Assembly: GCF_040802235.1 (NCBI RefSeq)
Contig: NC_133157.1
Location: forward strand, 26,615,501 to 26,679,500
DNA: 64,000 nucleotides
DNA from: Manis javanica
Lineage: Eukaryota > Chordata > Mammalia > Pholidota > Manidae
Reading direction: 5' to 3'
Shown here: positions 44,861 through 57,603 of the stretch, in pieces
How positions within the stretch are numbered: position 1 is the stretch's first letter
How the letters are laid out: each line of letters begins with the position of its first letter
Notes under the pieces: model-generated
What the model was told of the DNA's origin: nothing
The model's input: the letters and a program-made list of their open reading frames with translations, nothing else
The model's database searches: none
Position numbers and translations under genes: made by a program

Positions 44861-46299
44861 GGAGCTCTGCTAAGAAATGCAGTTTTAATAGAAAGGACTA
44901 TCATAAGTGTAAAAATTGACTTCTGGCACCGTGAAACAACACATAATGGATTGGAGGGAAATAATTAAGACACTTAAAAGAAAAAAATGAGTTAAAAACT
45001 AGACCAGCCACTTTACAAATGACATTTTAAATCTAGCAAAAGAAAAAATAAGTCATAAAGTTGTTGGTCAGCAATGCAGAAAGGAAGTTCCTAGGGTCAA
45101 CTGGAGACACTGCTTACTGAACAGATTTCATGTCTTGGGGTCCCACTGGGAAGGTTATCCCTAGTTTAGAGATAGATTACCCTGGAATTCCTCTTAGCCT
45201 TGTTCCACTAAATATGCTATTGTAGGTGCAACCCCGTTGTTTGGCCTTTCTGAAGGTTGGCATCCAGGTCACTTGCACAGAAGGAAATAATGGAATGAGC
45301 AGAGGAACTAAGTGGTTGCTCCCCATTGGCCTTCCTGTTTCACGTTGCAAAGCATGGTACTCTGCTTCATACTAGTATCTGTGTCCTAGTCTCAGTCAAT
45401 CCCTGTGAATGAGGTCCAGCCTCTTTTTGTTCTTACAAATCAATTTTTAGTCTGTGGAGCTAAGAAACAGAATGTGGACTTTGTAAACAAACAAAGAAAC
45501 ACAACAAAAAAGGCCAAACCAAAAACCAAAAAGAACTCACAATATTGGTAGTGAGGCTGTTTATAGGAAACAGCCAGCTTCCCTTAGGGGAAGCCTCTGA
45601 ATCATGACCCATGTTTAATCCAAACTCCAAAAATTAAATACAAATAGACTTCAAAGAAGGGGATATCATTTCAGAGAGGGCCAGGATAAGATTCCATATC
45701 TTTTTGGAGGGAAGACTTTCATCTCTTACACCTAGAAACTTTCTTCCAGAAGTAGTGAGTTTATTGAGGAATTGCTCACTGGATAAAGAAGGACACATTG
45801 ATTTTGTCTTCAGTTTTTCCTCTAGATGTCCCAGAGTTTGTAGGATATATAAGCAACAGTAGTTAAGTGACATGAGCTGAAAAAATCTTGGCTGCATCTC
45901 TCAGGAGCTCTGTGATGTTATGCTAATTTTATAGCCATTTTCAGCAACTGTGGGCTCTGCTATTATTGGGGCAGCCTGGTCTGAGTTTGACTGTTATCAC
46001 ATATGCTAAGTTTATGTTAATTTATGGCTAAGTTTATAGAATAGGAACTTTAAACCTATTTGATTCTTCCTTGGGTCATAATTATTGCAATTAAAGAGTA
46101 TGAGACCTGAAATTACATTATTAGGAAACCCAACTCTAATGCCAGATCTTTCAAAGGCTAGGTAAGTGAGGGCTGCACTTTTTTGCAGAGTCTGATGATC
46201 TCATCTATAATGTTACCAATAGCTTCTTCATAGACTTAAGGAGAGAATCCAATGTATGGTACAATGAAAGCATATTGCAAGCTAAATGTAATATCCAAA
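44861..46299. other. Intergenic DNA, nothing assigned
   Basis: 45060-45430 is less AT-rich and may be an old LTR or DNA element, but no termini or family could be recognised. An A-rich patch lies at 45490-45535. Confidence 0.4.
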
Positions 46300-46440
46300 T
46301 ATTTGTTCATTCATTCTTTCAACAGATATATAGCAATAGGCTAGTGTATGCTAGGCAATATAACTAGGGTTGGTGATGAGAGGATGGTGATGAGTAAATG
46401 AAGTCATTGTAATGGGTTTATCTCAAAACCAAAGAATAAT
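46300..46440 (-). repeat. L2 3'-end scrap
   Basis: 'tgttcattcattctttcaac / agatatatagcaataggcta / gtatgctaggcaatataact' resembles the antisense L2 terminus. Confidence 0.4.
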
Positions 46441-46549
46441 TCTTTATACAAATATTTCAGTATTTGTTAATTTAATATCTTCCTTTCATATAGTTTTATT
46501 ATTTTGAAGCTTCAAAAGAATTGTCTTAAGCTACTGCCTTTTCACTTTA

Positions 46550-46690
46550 GAATCAAGGAAAGCAATGGTAAGGGAAGGTAAATGACTTAGTGTTCTGGGC
46601 CTAATTAATTGTGAGTAGGAAGCAAGCACTGATTGGTTCTAAAGCCCATGCTCTTTCCATAACACTGTATTATCTCAGAGAGGGAAATGT
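46550..46690 (-). repeat. MIR SINE fragment
   Basis: 'gtaaatgacttagtgttctg', 'gtgagtaggaagcaagcac' and 'aaagcccatgctctttcca' give the antisense MIR end order ('ctagtaagtggcagagc / aaagcccatgctctt'). Confidence 0.45.
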
Positions 46691-47204
46691 GTGCTGTGTT
46701 AATCTTACTGGCTTTAGGGACAATTGGAGAGAAGCTAAATTAGTTAAACTTGGAATCCAAGTAGAATGACAGACACATTGAGAATATGACATCCACAGAT
46801 TAGATGCTACAAGCTAAAGCGCTTAGCACAATGTAAGAGTAGATGCTCAGATTTTTTTTTCTGGAACATTTCTGTTAGCCAAGATTAATCCCAGTCAAAA
46901 GTAATCAAAACAACAGAGATAAATGGCCTTTGGTATATTTTTAATTCCCACAATTTATTCTCCAAAGTAAAATCTTACACTGGAACTAAGGGGCACTAGT
47001 ATAATGAGGTACTAATTGTAGCGATCATGGATGACAGAGCTTCCAGATGTGGTTAGTGGAAGAGGTAGTTTATGTTGATTCATATTTACAGAGTTAGATA
47101 TAAGAATCATATTTTTTGTTTTCATTAATTTGAATTCAACAATTATTTTGAATATACCCATACCAGTAGTATGACATCTCAGCTATTTTAAAAATATTTC
47201 AAAA

Positions 47205-47523
47205 TACAATTGACCCTTGAACATCATGGAGGTTAGGGATACTGGCCCCCAACACATTAAAAAATCTGTGTATAACTTTTGACTTTCCCAAAATAACAAA
47301 TAGCCTACTGTTGACGGGACCATGCTGATAACATAAACAGTCAATTAACATGTATTTTGTATGTGTATCATATTGTTTTCCTACATAAAGTAAGCTAGTG
47401 AAAAGAAAAAAATTTTTTCAACTTCTGCAAATCTCCAAAATATTTTCCAGTATATTTATTGAAAAAAATGCACCTCTAAGTAGACCTATGATTTCAGAAT
47501 GTGTTGTTCAAGGATCAGTTGTA
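47205..47523. mobile_element. TA-flanked inverted-repeat DNA transposon (Tc/mariner, Tigger-like MITE)
   Basis: Left end tacaattgacccttgaaca (47205-47223) and right end tgttcaaggatcagttgta (47505-47523) are inverted repeats with two mismatches over 19 bases, beginning and ending at TA as expected for TcMar target duplication. The 319-base interior has no transposase. The terminal wording is like the human Tigger/MER-type elements that begin with 'TTGACCCTTGAACAACA'. Confidence 0.8.
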
Positions 47524-47792
47524 TCTTTAAAAAACATGGTGGTCATAGCAACTGTTGAAGATGGTTAAATAACTGCATTGCAGTTGCACATATTTGTGAC
47601 ATAGAATTAATTTTTTTCAGCAGGTAACAGATCGAATGATAACATTCAAATTGCTTGACAGCTGAAGAAAATAAGGGAGAACACGACTGTTTTGCAACGA
47701 TACCTCTAAGAGCAAATGGAGATCTAATATTCTCATTCTGTCTGCTCGGGGTTGGAGGCTAGGGTGGGGAGAAGAGGCAGAATGAATGTTTT

Positions 47793-47995
47793 AAAGAGGG
47801 AGTGAAGCACAGAAGACAAGTAATGACTGTGGCATCTTACTACACTGATGGACAGTGACTTTAATTGGGTATGGAGGGGACTTTATAATATTGGTGAAGG
47901 TAGTAACCACATTGTTTTTCATGTGAAACCTTCATAAGAGTGTATATCAGTGATACCTTAAGAAAGAAAAAATAAAAAATAAATAAAAGAGGGAG
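47793..47995 (+). mobile_element. 5'-truncated LINE-1 3' end with about 10-bp target-site duplication
   Basis: About 183 bases of L1 3'UTR (47803-47985): 'cacagaagacaagtaatgac', 'cttactacactgatggacag', 'accacattgtttttcatgtg' and 'cataagagtgtatatcagtg' plus an A-rich tail. Duplication aaagagggag is at 47793-47802 and 47986-47995. Same 3'UTR subtype as L1-B. Confidence 0.85.
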
Positions 47996-49039
47996 GTGTG
48001 ACAAAGAGCACTGAATTTTATTTTAGAGTACCTAAGTTTGAAACTCAAAGATTTGGAAGCACCTGTATTCTATTCTTGAAATCATGCCAATCACTATCTA
48101 AGAGCTTTGTTGTGAAAGTTATCCAGCAATGGTCTAAAATATTATGCAAAGTTTTATGACACTAAATGATGAAAACTTGACAGGTGAGAAAATTAATATG
48201 CCCAGTTAAAGCCTATAGAATTGATCTTACCCATAATTTGAAAAACAATATTTACAAGAGAAGAAAACAATATGATGTCATTTATGTACCTCTGAGCCTT
48301 AAGAATGTTTTCATTTGCTTAGTTTGAGATCAATCTTCTTCCTTAACAGCTGCTTTGCTTTACAACTTCAAGAAATTCTCTCTATTTTATGTAATAATTA
48401 GCCAGATAAAGTGAGGGGTTATTAATTAGATATAGATAGCAACCATGGTGCTGTAATTATTCTGTTCCAGTTTTAACTTACCAGCAGCTTATTCCTCTGG
48501 TACAACTGATAGATGTGTCTGTTTAAAATACTCTGACTCTCAGGCTCAGAGTTTTTAGTTCAAGACTAGTTCTCTTAGTCTTGGAAAAAGAAAATATGTA
48601 AGATGACCCATAGATTCTTGGGTCCTTTGTGGTTATCTAAGTGTTTCCGTACATTTTAAGCTCCAGAAATATCCTCCAAAAGTCCACCATTAGTGTAACA
48701 AGGCAATTTAAATTCTTTTTGGGGTTGGTCAGGGTGGAGCCTAATATTTACAATAAACTGAAGTTAGGAATTTAAACACAGAGAATTAAAAAGTTTCCAA
48801 AACTCCAGGGAGAGTGTAGCTAGATCCAATTATACTATATAATTGGTATATTCTTGTAATGCAATTCAAGTAAGAAACAGATCATTCTCTACATTAACAC
48901 AGTATTTGAAGATTTTTAATGCTCAAAACAGAAAAAAAGTCTCTAATTATTATTTTTACTTTTTGGACATGATCTGAAAACATTCCATGATTATTAGCAT
49001 AAATTGCCTTCCATTGCATAGAATTTTAAAATATCTAAC
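47996..49039. other. Intergenic DNA, nothing assigned
   Basis: Only a 9-bp-arm hairpin (48826-48846) stands out. No coding frame. Confidence 0.4.
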
Positions 49040-49230
49040 TTGGTTCTCAGAATACTACCATGAGTTACTACAGTTATTTTTGTTATATAAGTGTAAAGAC
49101 TGAGACTCTGAAAGGTGAAATATTTTACTGAACGTTGTCCAGCCAGTATGTGAGAGGGTAAAAAGATCTCAGATGCTGCTTTTGTGACTTCAGCTCTCTG
49201 CATCTATTTACAGTCCTGCCTCATTTGTTA
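49040..49230 (-). repeat. MIR SINE fragment
   Basis: 'gtaaagactgagactctgaa', 'aggtgaaatattttactgaa' and 'gttgtccagccagtatgtga' give the antisense MIR order. Confidence 0.55.
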
Positions 49231-49659
49231 TGAGTGGGAACCTGAAGTGAGCTTTTAGAGTATTGCATCCCCAGTCTGCAATGAATGCAGGAAAGTTAGA
49301 TGAGAAGAATAAACAATTGAAACTGACAATTAAATGTTAATAAAAAATAAAATCTGCGATTTATTTTCACTCTAAATCCAAGTCAGAGTTGAAGCATGTG
49401 GAAGAGAATGTGACCTTTTAGGAAAAGCAATTCCTCTTTGACTTTAATAACAAAAGTCTGCATTCAAACTCATCTTTTGTGCCAGAAATGAATCCTCCTT
49501 TCTCGGGATTCCCCTGTTAAAGCATTTTCAGACAAGCCTAGTTTTTCAAATTGGTAATTTCTCCTTAACCTTCTAAAGATTTCTTCTTTAGTTCACTTAC
49601 TGTAAGTTTTGCTGCTCAGGCACCTGACATCTAATGACAAATAATAATGGATAATACCA

Positions 49660-49800
49660 AGTAAGTGGGGGGAAGGAGCATTTTTCTATGTACTTTACAT
49701 GTATTCAGTTTATCTAAACCTTATTACAATCTTATAAGATACATAATGTTGTTATCTTCATTTTAAAGATTGGTAACAAAGATTGTGGAACAAAATGATA
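49660..49800 (-). repeat. MIR-type 3' fragment
   Basis: 'gtactttacatgtattcagt', 'ttatctaaaccttattacaa' and 'ttatcttcattttaaagatt' resemble the antisense MIR 3' end. The 129-codon + frame at 49814-50203 just beyond is not recognisable. Confidence 0.45.
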
Positions 49801-50184
49801 TTATTCATTCCCTGTGTATCTACATGTAACAGGATTCCCTAAAGGGACTGAAGACAATTTAATGGCAGATAATTTTCTGTTTTACTCTTCTGTATCACAG
49901 CACCATCTCAAGATGTACCTTGAATGTGGTAAATACTCAGAATACACAGTTGTGGACAAATGGACAATTTTAGCATATACATTAAGTTTCTCCTGTGGTA
50001 CTCTATATTTTTTATATTATGAAATTATGTGTTGCTTTAATATTTATAGTTATTGTTTGCAGTGGTGCTTTTCAATGGTTCACAGGGCTATTGAACAAAT
50101 GAAGCATCCTGAAAGGAAGCAGAGCTTGTGTCCTCTTTCTCTAGCCTCTTTCTTGCAATCTATATGTTTTATGTGCTACTGTGC

Positions 50185-53040
50185 AATTTTTATTGGCATA
50201 TGATTGACATATAACATTGTATAAGCTTAAGGTATACACCATGTTGATTTGACATACTTATATGTTGCAGTATGAATAATACTGTAGCATTAGCTAATAT
50301 CACCATCTACCCCATAATTATCACTTCTTTCTTGTGGCGAGAACATTTAAGATCTAGTCTCTTAGTAACTTTCAAGTATATAATACAGTATTATTAAATA
50401 CCACGATCACAGTTATATTCCTGGAACTTAATTCCTCTTCTAACTTCGACTGTGTGTGCTTGGGCCAATATTTCCCCACGTACCTCACCACACAGCCCCT
50501 CGTAACCACCATTCTAGTCTCTCTTTATATGAGTTAAGCCTTTTAAATTCCATATATGTGATATTAATACAGTATTTTTCTCTCTGTGTGTGGTGTGTCT
50601 CAGTTACCATAATGCCCTCAAAGTCCATTCATCTTATCCCAAATGACAGGATTTCCTTCTTTCTCATGGATGAATCATATTCCATTCTTTCTCTCTTTGT
50701 CTCTCACACATATATCTTCATCAATCATCTGTTGATGGACATTTCAGTTATTTCCATGTTTTGGCTATTATGAATAATGCTGTAACAAATATGGGAGTGC
50801 AGATATTTTTTTGATGCTGTTTCCATTTCTTTTGGATATATACCCAGAAATGGAATGCTGGATCATATGGTAGTTTTATATTTAATTTTTTGAGGAACCT
50901 CCATATTAGTTTCCTGGTCACTGTAGCATTTTACATTCCCAAAAGCACTGCACTAGGGTCCCCTTTTCTCCACATCCTCGCCAATACTTATCTGTTGACT
51001 TTCTGCTGGTAGATACTCAAACAGGTGCGAGGTACTATCTCATTGTGGTTTTGATTTATATTCTCCTGATTAGTGATGAGCATTTTTTCAAGTACCTGTT
51101 GCCCATTTGTATGTTGTCTTTGGAAAAATGTCTGTTTGGATCCTCTGTCCATTTTTAAAATTGGATTGCTTGTTTTTTGTTATTGAGTTGTATGACTTAT
51201 TTATATATTTTGGATAGTGACCTCTTATCTGATACATATTTTGTAGGTTGCCTTTTCATTTTATTGATAGTTTCTCTTGCTATACAGAAGCTTTAAGTCT
51301 GATGTAGTCTCACTTGTTGATTTTGTTGCTCATATCCAACATAGAGTTTCCAACACCAATGTCAAGGAACTTTCCCCCTTTGTTTTCTTCTGTTTTATGA
51401 TTTTGCTGGTCCTTTCTGTTATTTTGTAAACTCTGTCATTTATTTCCACTCTATTTGTTACTTCCTTCCTGTGGTAACTTTGGGCTTCATTTGTTCTTCT
51501 TTTTATAGTTGAGGTGTAAAGTTAGGTTATTTTGATCTTTCTATTAATATATACTTTTATCACTATAAACTTTTCAGAACTTGTTTTTAGCTTCCCATAG
51601 ATTTTGATATATTGTGTTTGCATTTCCATTTGTTTCAAGACAGTTTTCCATTTCTCTTTCGATTTTTTGTTTGACCCTTTGGTTGTTCACGAGTGTGTTG
51701 TTCAGTTTCCCCATGTTTGTAAATTGTTCAGCTTCCTCTTGTTGAACGATAACCTGGTATGACTTTAATCCTCTTAAATATGCTAAGCCTTTTTTTGTGG
51801 CCTAACATGTGATCTATCTTGGAGAATGTTCTATGTACATGTGAGAAAATATGTGTATTCTGCTGCTCTTGGATGGAATGTTCTATATATGTCTGTTAGG
51901 TCCATTTGTTTCCCTGTTGATTTTCTGTCTGGATTATCTATCCATTGGTGAAAGTGGGGTATTGAAGTCCTCTACTATTATTGTTACTGTTTATTACTCT
52001 CTTTATATCTTTCAATATTTACACAATATATTTGGGTGCTCTGATGTTTCGTGTATATATATTTATAAATGTGTTGTTTCCTTGATGAGTTGACTCCTTT
52101 ATCATTATTTAATGACCTATTTTGTCTCCCACAACATTTTTTGTCCTAACATCTATTTTGTCTCAGTATAGCTACCCCCACTCTTTTGGCTTTACTTGCA
52201 TGGATTATTTTTTTTTCTATCCCTTCACTTTCAGCCTATGTGTGTCCTTAAGGCTGAAACGAGACATATAGGCGCCATGTCGTTGGTTCTTGTTTGTTTA
52301 ATCCATCCAGCTACTCTTTGCCTTTTGATTGAATTCAATTCATTTATATTTAGAGTAATTATTGATGTATAAAGACTTACTAATGCCATGTTATTAATTG
52401 CTTTATGACTGTTTTGTAATTCCATTGTTCCTTTTTTCCTCTCTTGCTGGCTACCTTTGTGGATTCGTGAATTTTCCTGGTGGTATGCTCTGATTTTCTT
52501 CTCTTCATCTTTTGTGAATCAACTATAGGTTTTCACTTTTTGGTTACTATGCAGCTTACATAAAACATCATAAAGATATTAGCTGTCTATTTTACACTGA
52601 TACTTAACTTTGATTGTATACAAAAACTCTCCCCTTTTATTTATTCCTTTTTATGTTTTTAATGTGACAGCTTACCTCCCTCTATTTATATCATTCATTC
52701 TTTAACAATTATAGTAGCTTTAGTAATTTTTAATGCTCTTCTCCTTTCATATTTGTATTATAGCTAAGTGGTTTTTTACATCCTTTTACAGAATTACAGT
52801 TTATAACTCTAACTATGTATTTACTTTTACCAGTGTGTTGTATATTTTTGCATGTTTTCATGTTACTAGTTAGCATTCTTTAATTTAGGCTTGAAGAACT
52901 TTCAGCATTTCCTGTAAGGGGGGCGTCTAGTGGTAATGAACTCCCTCAGCTTTTGTTGATCTGGTAGTCTATTTCTTCTTCATTTATGAAGGATAGCATT
53001 GCAGAACCTCAGTGTTAATATCTACAGTATAGCTCAGGGC
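50185..53040 (-). mobile_element. Old LINE-1, antisense, internally deleted
   Basis: Reading + strand left to right: 3'UTR ('ggcatatgattgacatataa', 50190-50520), ORF2 3' end ('tttggctattatgaataatg', 'tacccagaaatggaatgctg', 'caccacatcctcgcc'-type), then a jump near 51360 to the RT/endonuclease side ('gtttgacccttt', 'tggcctaacatgtgatctat'), the ORF2 start (52425-52231, minus: LNINELNSIKRQRVAGWIK), and an ORF1-side block near 52900-53010. It belongs to the L1M-like older group and carries no open frames. Confidence 0.75.
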
Positions 53041-55013
53041 ATTTTCCTAAAGGATTTAATTAATTAATGTGTTATCTACCTATCTGAATTCATGTCCCAA
53101 GGCATCCATTCTGGACTTTTTTTTTTTAACTTGTATGCTCTAAAACATATGGATTCACTTTCATCCTATGAATTTATTTTACTACTATTTGTATTTCTTT
53201 TTATTTCATGGTTGGTGATGACATCCTGCATGAAATTAATTCATCTAAAAGAATGAAAATAAAGGAAAGAAGTTAAGTGACTATGCATTTAAAACACAGC
53301 AGATATCTGTCTTATTTAATTTTAATATCTATGTCATTTTTAAGTTCTAGTATTTCATTTTAATAATTATCATTTGATTTATGATTTACTTTGAATTCTG
53401 GTAAATATATTTTGAAACTAAAAAGCTCTCATATTTCATAATATTTCTTTGGTGAACATTTGCCTCTGTTTCCAAAAGTTACATGGGTGGGAGAATGTTT
53501 TTTCATTTTTGAGCTTTAGGTCAGCTTCAGTATATTCCCAATACCACTCTTAATTGGGTCTGTGGGACACTGTCTCTAACACACAAAGAACTTTCTTCAT
53601 TCCACAGTTCTCTCATTCCAACTTTAATTGCTTTGGGAACTGGGGGACAATTACAACAACTGTTGCATAACAAATATTGACTATTCTACATCTGCAGAAT
53701 CTGGCATTGTTTGTTGACCCTGACCTTAATTTGGAATGCTGACATAAATACTAAGAAGAAAGTACCTGGTTTTTCTAGGAGTTGTGTTATCAGTATAAAG
53801 GTAGGTCTTGAATACCATGAAACTATACCTTTTCAATCTATAGTAAAGGCTCTTATTCAGTATGAATCTGTAATTGGAATAACCTGATGCAGTACAGGTA
53901 CCAGTTTATTATCATCAAAAGACAGCCGTGAACCATTATTTTTATTATGATTTTATTATGATTTTTATAATGCCTATTAATCTTTAAGCAATTTCCACAT
54001 GCTATCTCTGTATTTCCTGATAATATCCCTGTAAAGAAAATAAAGCATGTGCTTTTATCATTGTTTTACAAATGAAAGGAGTGAGGCTATAAATTTTAAG
54101 TATAAACCTCCCCCCAAAGACTTTGATTTTAATCTGAGGCACTTTTTCAACATGCTAAATCCATGTAATATATATTCCCATGAGTATTAGGTGATCCCCT
54201 ATACTTACAGTGCCTAAACTGATAATTATGTGTACTACTAAGATAGCAGCTTATTAGTACTGACTGAAAGATACTTACAAAAAATTAAAGCCTGTAGCAG
54301 AATAATAAATCTAACATACTAAATTTTGCCTGATAATTAGACAGCAAATACTGCACAGGAAATTATCTGAGTCTAGAAAGTGAGCCTTTACCTTTTGAGT
54401 CAAACCCATTTATTATGTGCAGCTATTTTGTTAGGTTTAAATGTTAGAAGGATGAGCAAGATAGAACTCCTTCCCCCAAGTCTCTTGTTACCTCACAATC
54501 TAAAATGATAACCAACTTAAAGTACTGAGAGCAGAAGTAAACCAAATGTAGAAAGACAAGCCTGGCTCAAGGTGGGTTTGAGTTAGTGAAGAGATTCCTG
54601 CCTAGAAGGGAGAGGCTTAAAGCAGGTGGCAGGGAGAAATTGTTTAGGTAGCCTCTGGTGGCGCGTGTCATTACACTTGTCTGGAAGGGGAAGCCAACAG
54701 GCTCTCCAGGCTTGGATCATCTCCACGTGTCAGAGTCTTTGCTGTTCTTCTTCCTTTTGCATTAGTGACTGTGCTGATCCAAGAGCTCATGTCACTTGTA
54801 CAATGCAACCTCTGACCAATTTCAAGCCCCACTTGGGGAGAATTTTTATTTATTATAGAAAGTGGTATAGAGTTCGAGTCATTGCCCCTTTCTTTTAGGC
54901 AATATTGAATACATAGTCAAGTTTTCTTTGTAATTCCAATTATTCTATGGTTCTTGCTGACCATTCCCTGCTATAGACATTTGATTTCTATACAAATTAT
55001 TTAATTCTGTCAG
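53041..55013. other. Intergenic DNA with a weak L2 scrap at about 54400-54520
   Basis: 54400-54520 ('ttattatgtgcagctatttt', 'gatgagcaagatagaactcc') looks like antisense L2. 54540-54900 is less AT-rich and holds a 90-codon + frame (54626-54898) with no recognisable domain. Confidence 0.35.
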
Positions 55014-55170
55014 TTAGGTATGGTAGTAATGTAAAGATAATGGGCTTTGGATTTTTCCTCTGCCCATTACAAACAATGTAATCTCAGCCAGGTGAACTAA
55101 TTTCAAATCCAAAACAGGGCACAAAGGATCCTTAAATAAGAGTTGGCTACATAAATTAAATGAAGAGCTC
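55014..55170 (+). repeat. MIR SINE fragment
   Basis: 'gtatggtagtaatgtaaaga / taatgggctttggattttt / acaatgtaatctcagccagg / tgaactaatttc' follows the sense MIR order. Confidence 0.5.
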
Positions 55171-55779
55171 TCTTTTTCCTCTTTCTCTCTCTCCCTCTCC
55201 TTTAAATAAATCCTGGCCATAAGCTGAATAAATAAAAATTAACAATCTTTTATGGGCTAACTTTTTAATCTCTAAAATTGAGATTTTTATATTCTCCTGT
55301 TTGTCTTTCTCTTCAAAGTTGAAATAGTTCTATTGTGTATTCTAATTAAATTGTTCCTGTAGTGAGAATCCCTCTGTCAGGTTGGGCTTCTGACTCTAAG
55401 TAATATCTGCTCTACAGTAATTTTCCTATCAACTATTACATGACAAACTAAGTATTGGAGTCGGGGAAGAGTGGCTTGCTGAAATTCTTAAAGCCGCTAG
55501 TCCACGAGAGGCCTGTATTTGTGATTTTGACTATTGTCAAATCTGTGGTGATTATGGAAAGGTTGGTTTTCACTCTAGTCAGTAATTCATGACAACTACA
55601 TTAATGTAAATAGCTTAATTCCTTGTGTTTCTACTAAGAAATGTTGTTTCTGCTAAAAAATCCTAAGTATAATGTCAAATTTGGAGGGTACTAATATTAC
55701 AGGGTCTATGTGCTCAACCATTCTCTGTGCTTTCTGGTGATGGACCCCTTCTCCACCAAACAAAGAGCCAAATTATCTG
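55171..55779. other. Intergenic DNA, nothing assigned
   Basis: A CT-rich run at 55170-55205 and AT-rich sequence. No gene. Confidence 0.4.
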
Positions 55780-56230
55780 CCTGATTTTAGGGTTTTTCTA
55801 TGCCTCTGCCATACTTTCCTTCTCAGTTGTGCTCGTCAACCATCCTGCTACAGAAACTCCCCATCCAAAGGGGATGCACTGCCAATCTGTTACTCCTAAC
55901 TTTGGCTCAGCTTCTCACTTTTGGGATGCTCCACTTCCCCTCTTTTCTTCCAAATATGTCTAATTCTTTCCATCTTTCTAGATCTGGCCTCAGTCTGAAA
56001 CTCTTCCTGAATTCTCCCTTGCCTAGTTTATTTCTTGTAAACTTCTTCCTTTTAGGAAAATATATAATTTTCACCTAGGCTATGTAAGGTAATTATATTT
56101 ATATTATATTGTCATAAGTACTTTTCTTATATCCCTAACTTAATTTATGAGCTTTGTAATGGCAGATACTTTACATTATTCTTTCATTTATCCTTATTGT
56201 GTTTGGAATATGACTGGGTTCAAGATAGGC
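55780..56230 (+). repeat. L2 LINE 3' end, sense
   Basis: CT-rich 'tctggcctcagtctgaaact / cttcctgaattctcccttgc' followed by an AT-rich 'ttatttcttgtaaacttctt' stretch and 'tgagctttgtaatggcagat', which corresponds to the L2 end 'gtaagctccatgagggcagg'. The 78- and 92-codon + frames here are repeat-derived. Confidence 0.55.
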
Positions 56231-56489
56231 TGTCAGTTATATTCTAAAACTATTTTAGTAGTCTGCAACAAGTTTAACATGCTTTTAAAAAATGTCTCTT
56301 TCAAGGATATATTACTCTTTTTTTCCTAAGAGTATTTAACAACAGATATGAATAGAGTTTTCTGGAAAGCATGAAACTGTGTACTAGTCATTTTCCAGGT
56401 TGGCATTCCAACCCATAATAAAGCAAAAGAAAACACATTTGAATCAGGAAAACATAGATAATCTGCCAATATAGTGTAGATTAAAGCCT

Positions 56490-56670
56490 TGCCACTCAAG
56501 TGCTTCCAAGACCTGTTGCATAAATGTCACCTGGAAACTTAAGAGAAATGCAGAACCTCAGGACCTGCCCTGAACACTGAACTAGAATCTGAACTTTTTC
56601 AAGATACACAGACAATTTATATGTTCATGAAAATTAATGAAACTGTGAACAAGACTTGATCTGAGCTTCA
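56490..56670 (+). mobile_element. MER5-like hAT-Charlie fragment
   Basis: 'aaatgtcacctggaaactta / agagaaatgcagaacctcag / gacctgccctgaacactgaa / ctagaatctgaac' matches the MER5 order 'tcacctggga / aaatgcagaatctcagg / ccccacccc / actgaatcagaatctgca'. Confidence 0.65.
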
Positions 56671-57599
56671 AGCTCCACTTTATTATTTACCACCTGGTTA
56701 ATCTTGAACAAGTTTTCTTCTTTTATATCTGAAAAAAAATGGAGATATATAAAGAATGATTATGTTTTACAAAGCGTAAGTGGTGCTTATACACACATAC
56801 ATATTTATATACAATATTTAAATCTTATTACTATTTTCTTAGGATGACTTAAATGAGTAAATTATAGATACACTCTGAAATTACAGAATTATATAAGAGA
56901 CTGTGTAATGTTCTCCAAAGATTGTAACAGTTATGCAAAGCTGATCTATGAAATGGTCTTGCCATAGGAACAGTCACACAAGATACTTAGAGGGACTGGA
57001 ATATGAGATCAACAAAAAATACAACTAATTATGTTTGAACAGATGTTAAATTTCAGTTTTCACTATTCCATTTGTTATTATTAAACATCTATAAAATACA
57101 AAGTTAAACTGACTGATATCAGGTATGCAGTGTAAGGCATAGGAAGAAATATGCACTAAAAAATATAAAAGTTGCTATGAAATTTTGGCCATCATTCATA
57201 ATTGCTTATTCAGCACCATTCCCTGTTGAGCAGTCTTTTGCCATCTCTCCTGCTTGCTTTCTGGGGCAGATGAAGAAGTCAAGATTATGATCGATAACTA
57301 GTCAGGAGTTTTAGAAACCTCAACCCAGAAACATGCCTGCAACAGCAGAAAAGATTACTTCTGTGTTTGTCTGATCACAGGTACATCTTCACGTATCAGC
57401 AGTGGGCATGCGTACTTCATCATCTCCAGTTTCACTGTGTTCTAGTCACACACATTGTTGAAGGTAACTGGATGTCAGTGTCAAGCAAACACTTCTTACA
57501 GTACATTCCAAAAAAATAATGAATTGGTCAGGTAATTTGTAACATTTATTTCTTGGCTGTGAATGTATTTCATATTAGATCTTCCTGAAAGCAGATGAC
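56671..57599. other. Upstream region of OR13C3, nothing assigned
   Basis: Less AT-rich 57210-57480 may contain the distal regulatory region or 5' exon, but no site is provable by eye. Confidence 0.35.
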
Positions 57600-57603
57600 A
57601 TGA
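57595..57603 (+). promoter_or_regulatory. Two-codon upstream ORF overlapping the OR13C3 start
   Basis: The sequence reads ATG ACA TGA, and the stop TGA (57601-57603) overlaps the main ATG (57600-57602). If included in the mRNA it could make translation depend on re-initiation or leaky scanning. This is seen in sequence; the effect is inference. Confidence 0.5.

Noticed and set aside
48826-48846. 9-bp-arm hairpin as a regulatory RNA or terminator
   Set aside because: It is entirely AT-rich apart from two GC pairs per arm, isolated and near no gene; likely chance.
49814-50203. 129-codon + frame with Cys/Phe-rich sequence
   Set aside because: No domain match. Its 3' end runs into antisense L1 3'UTR, so it is a chance frame.
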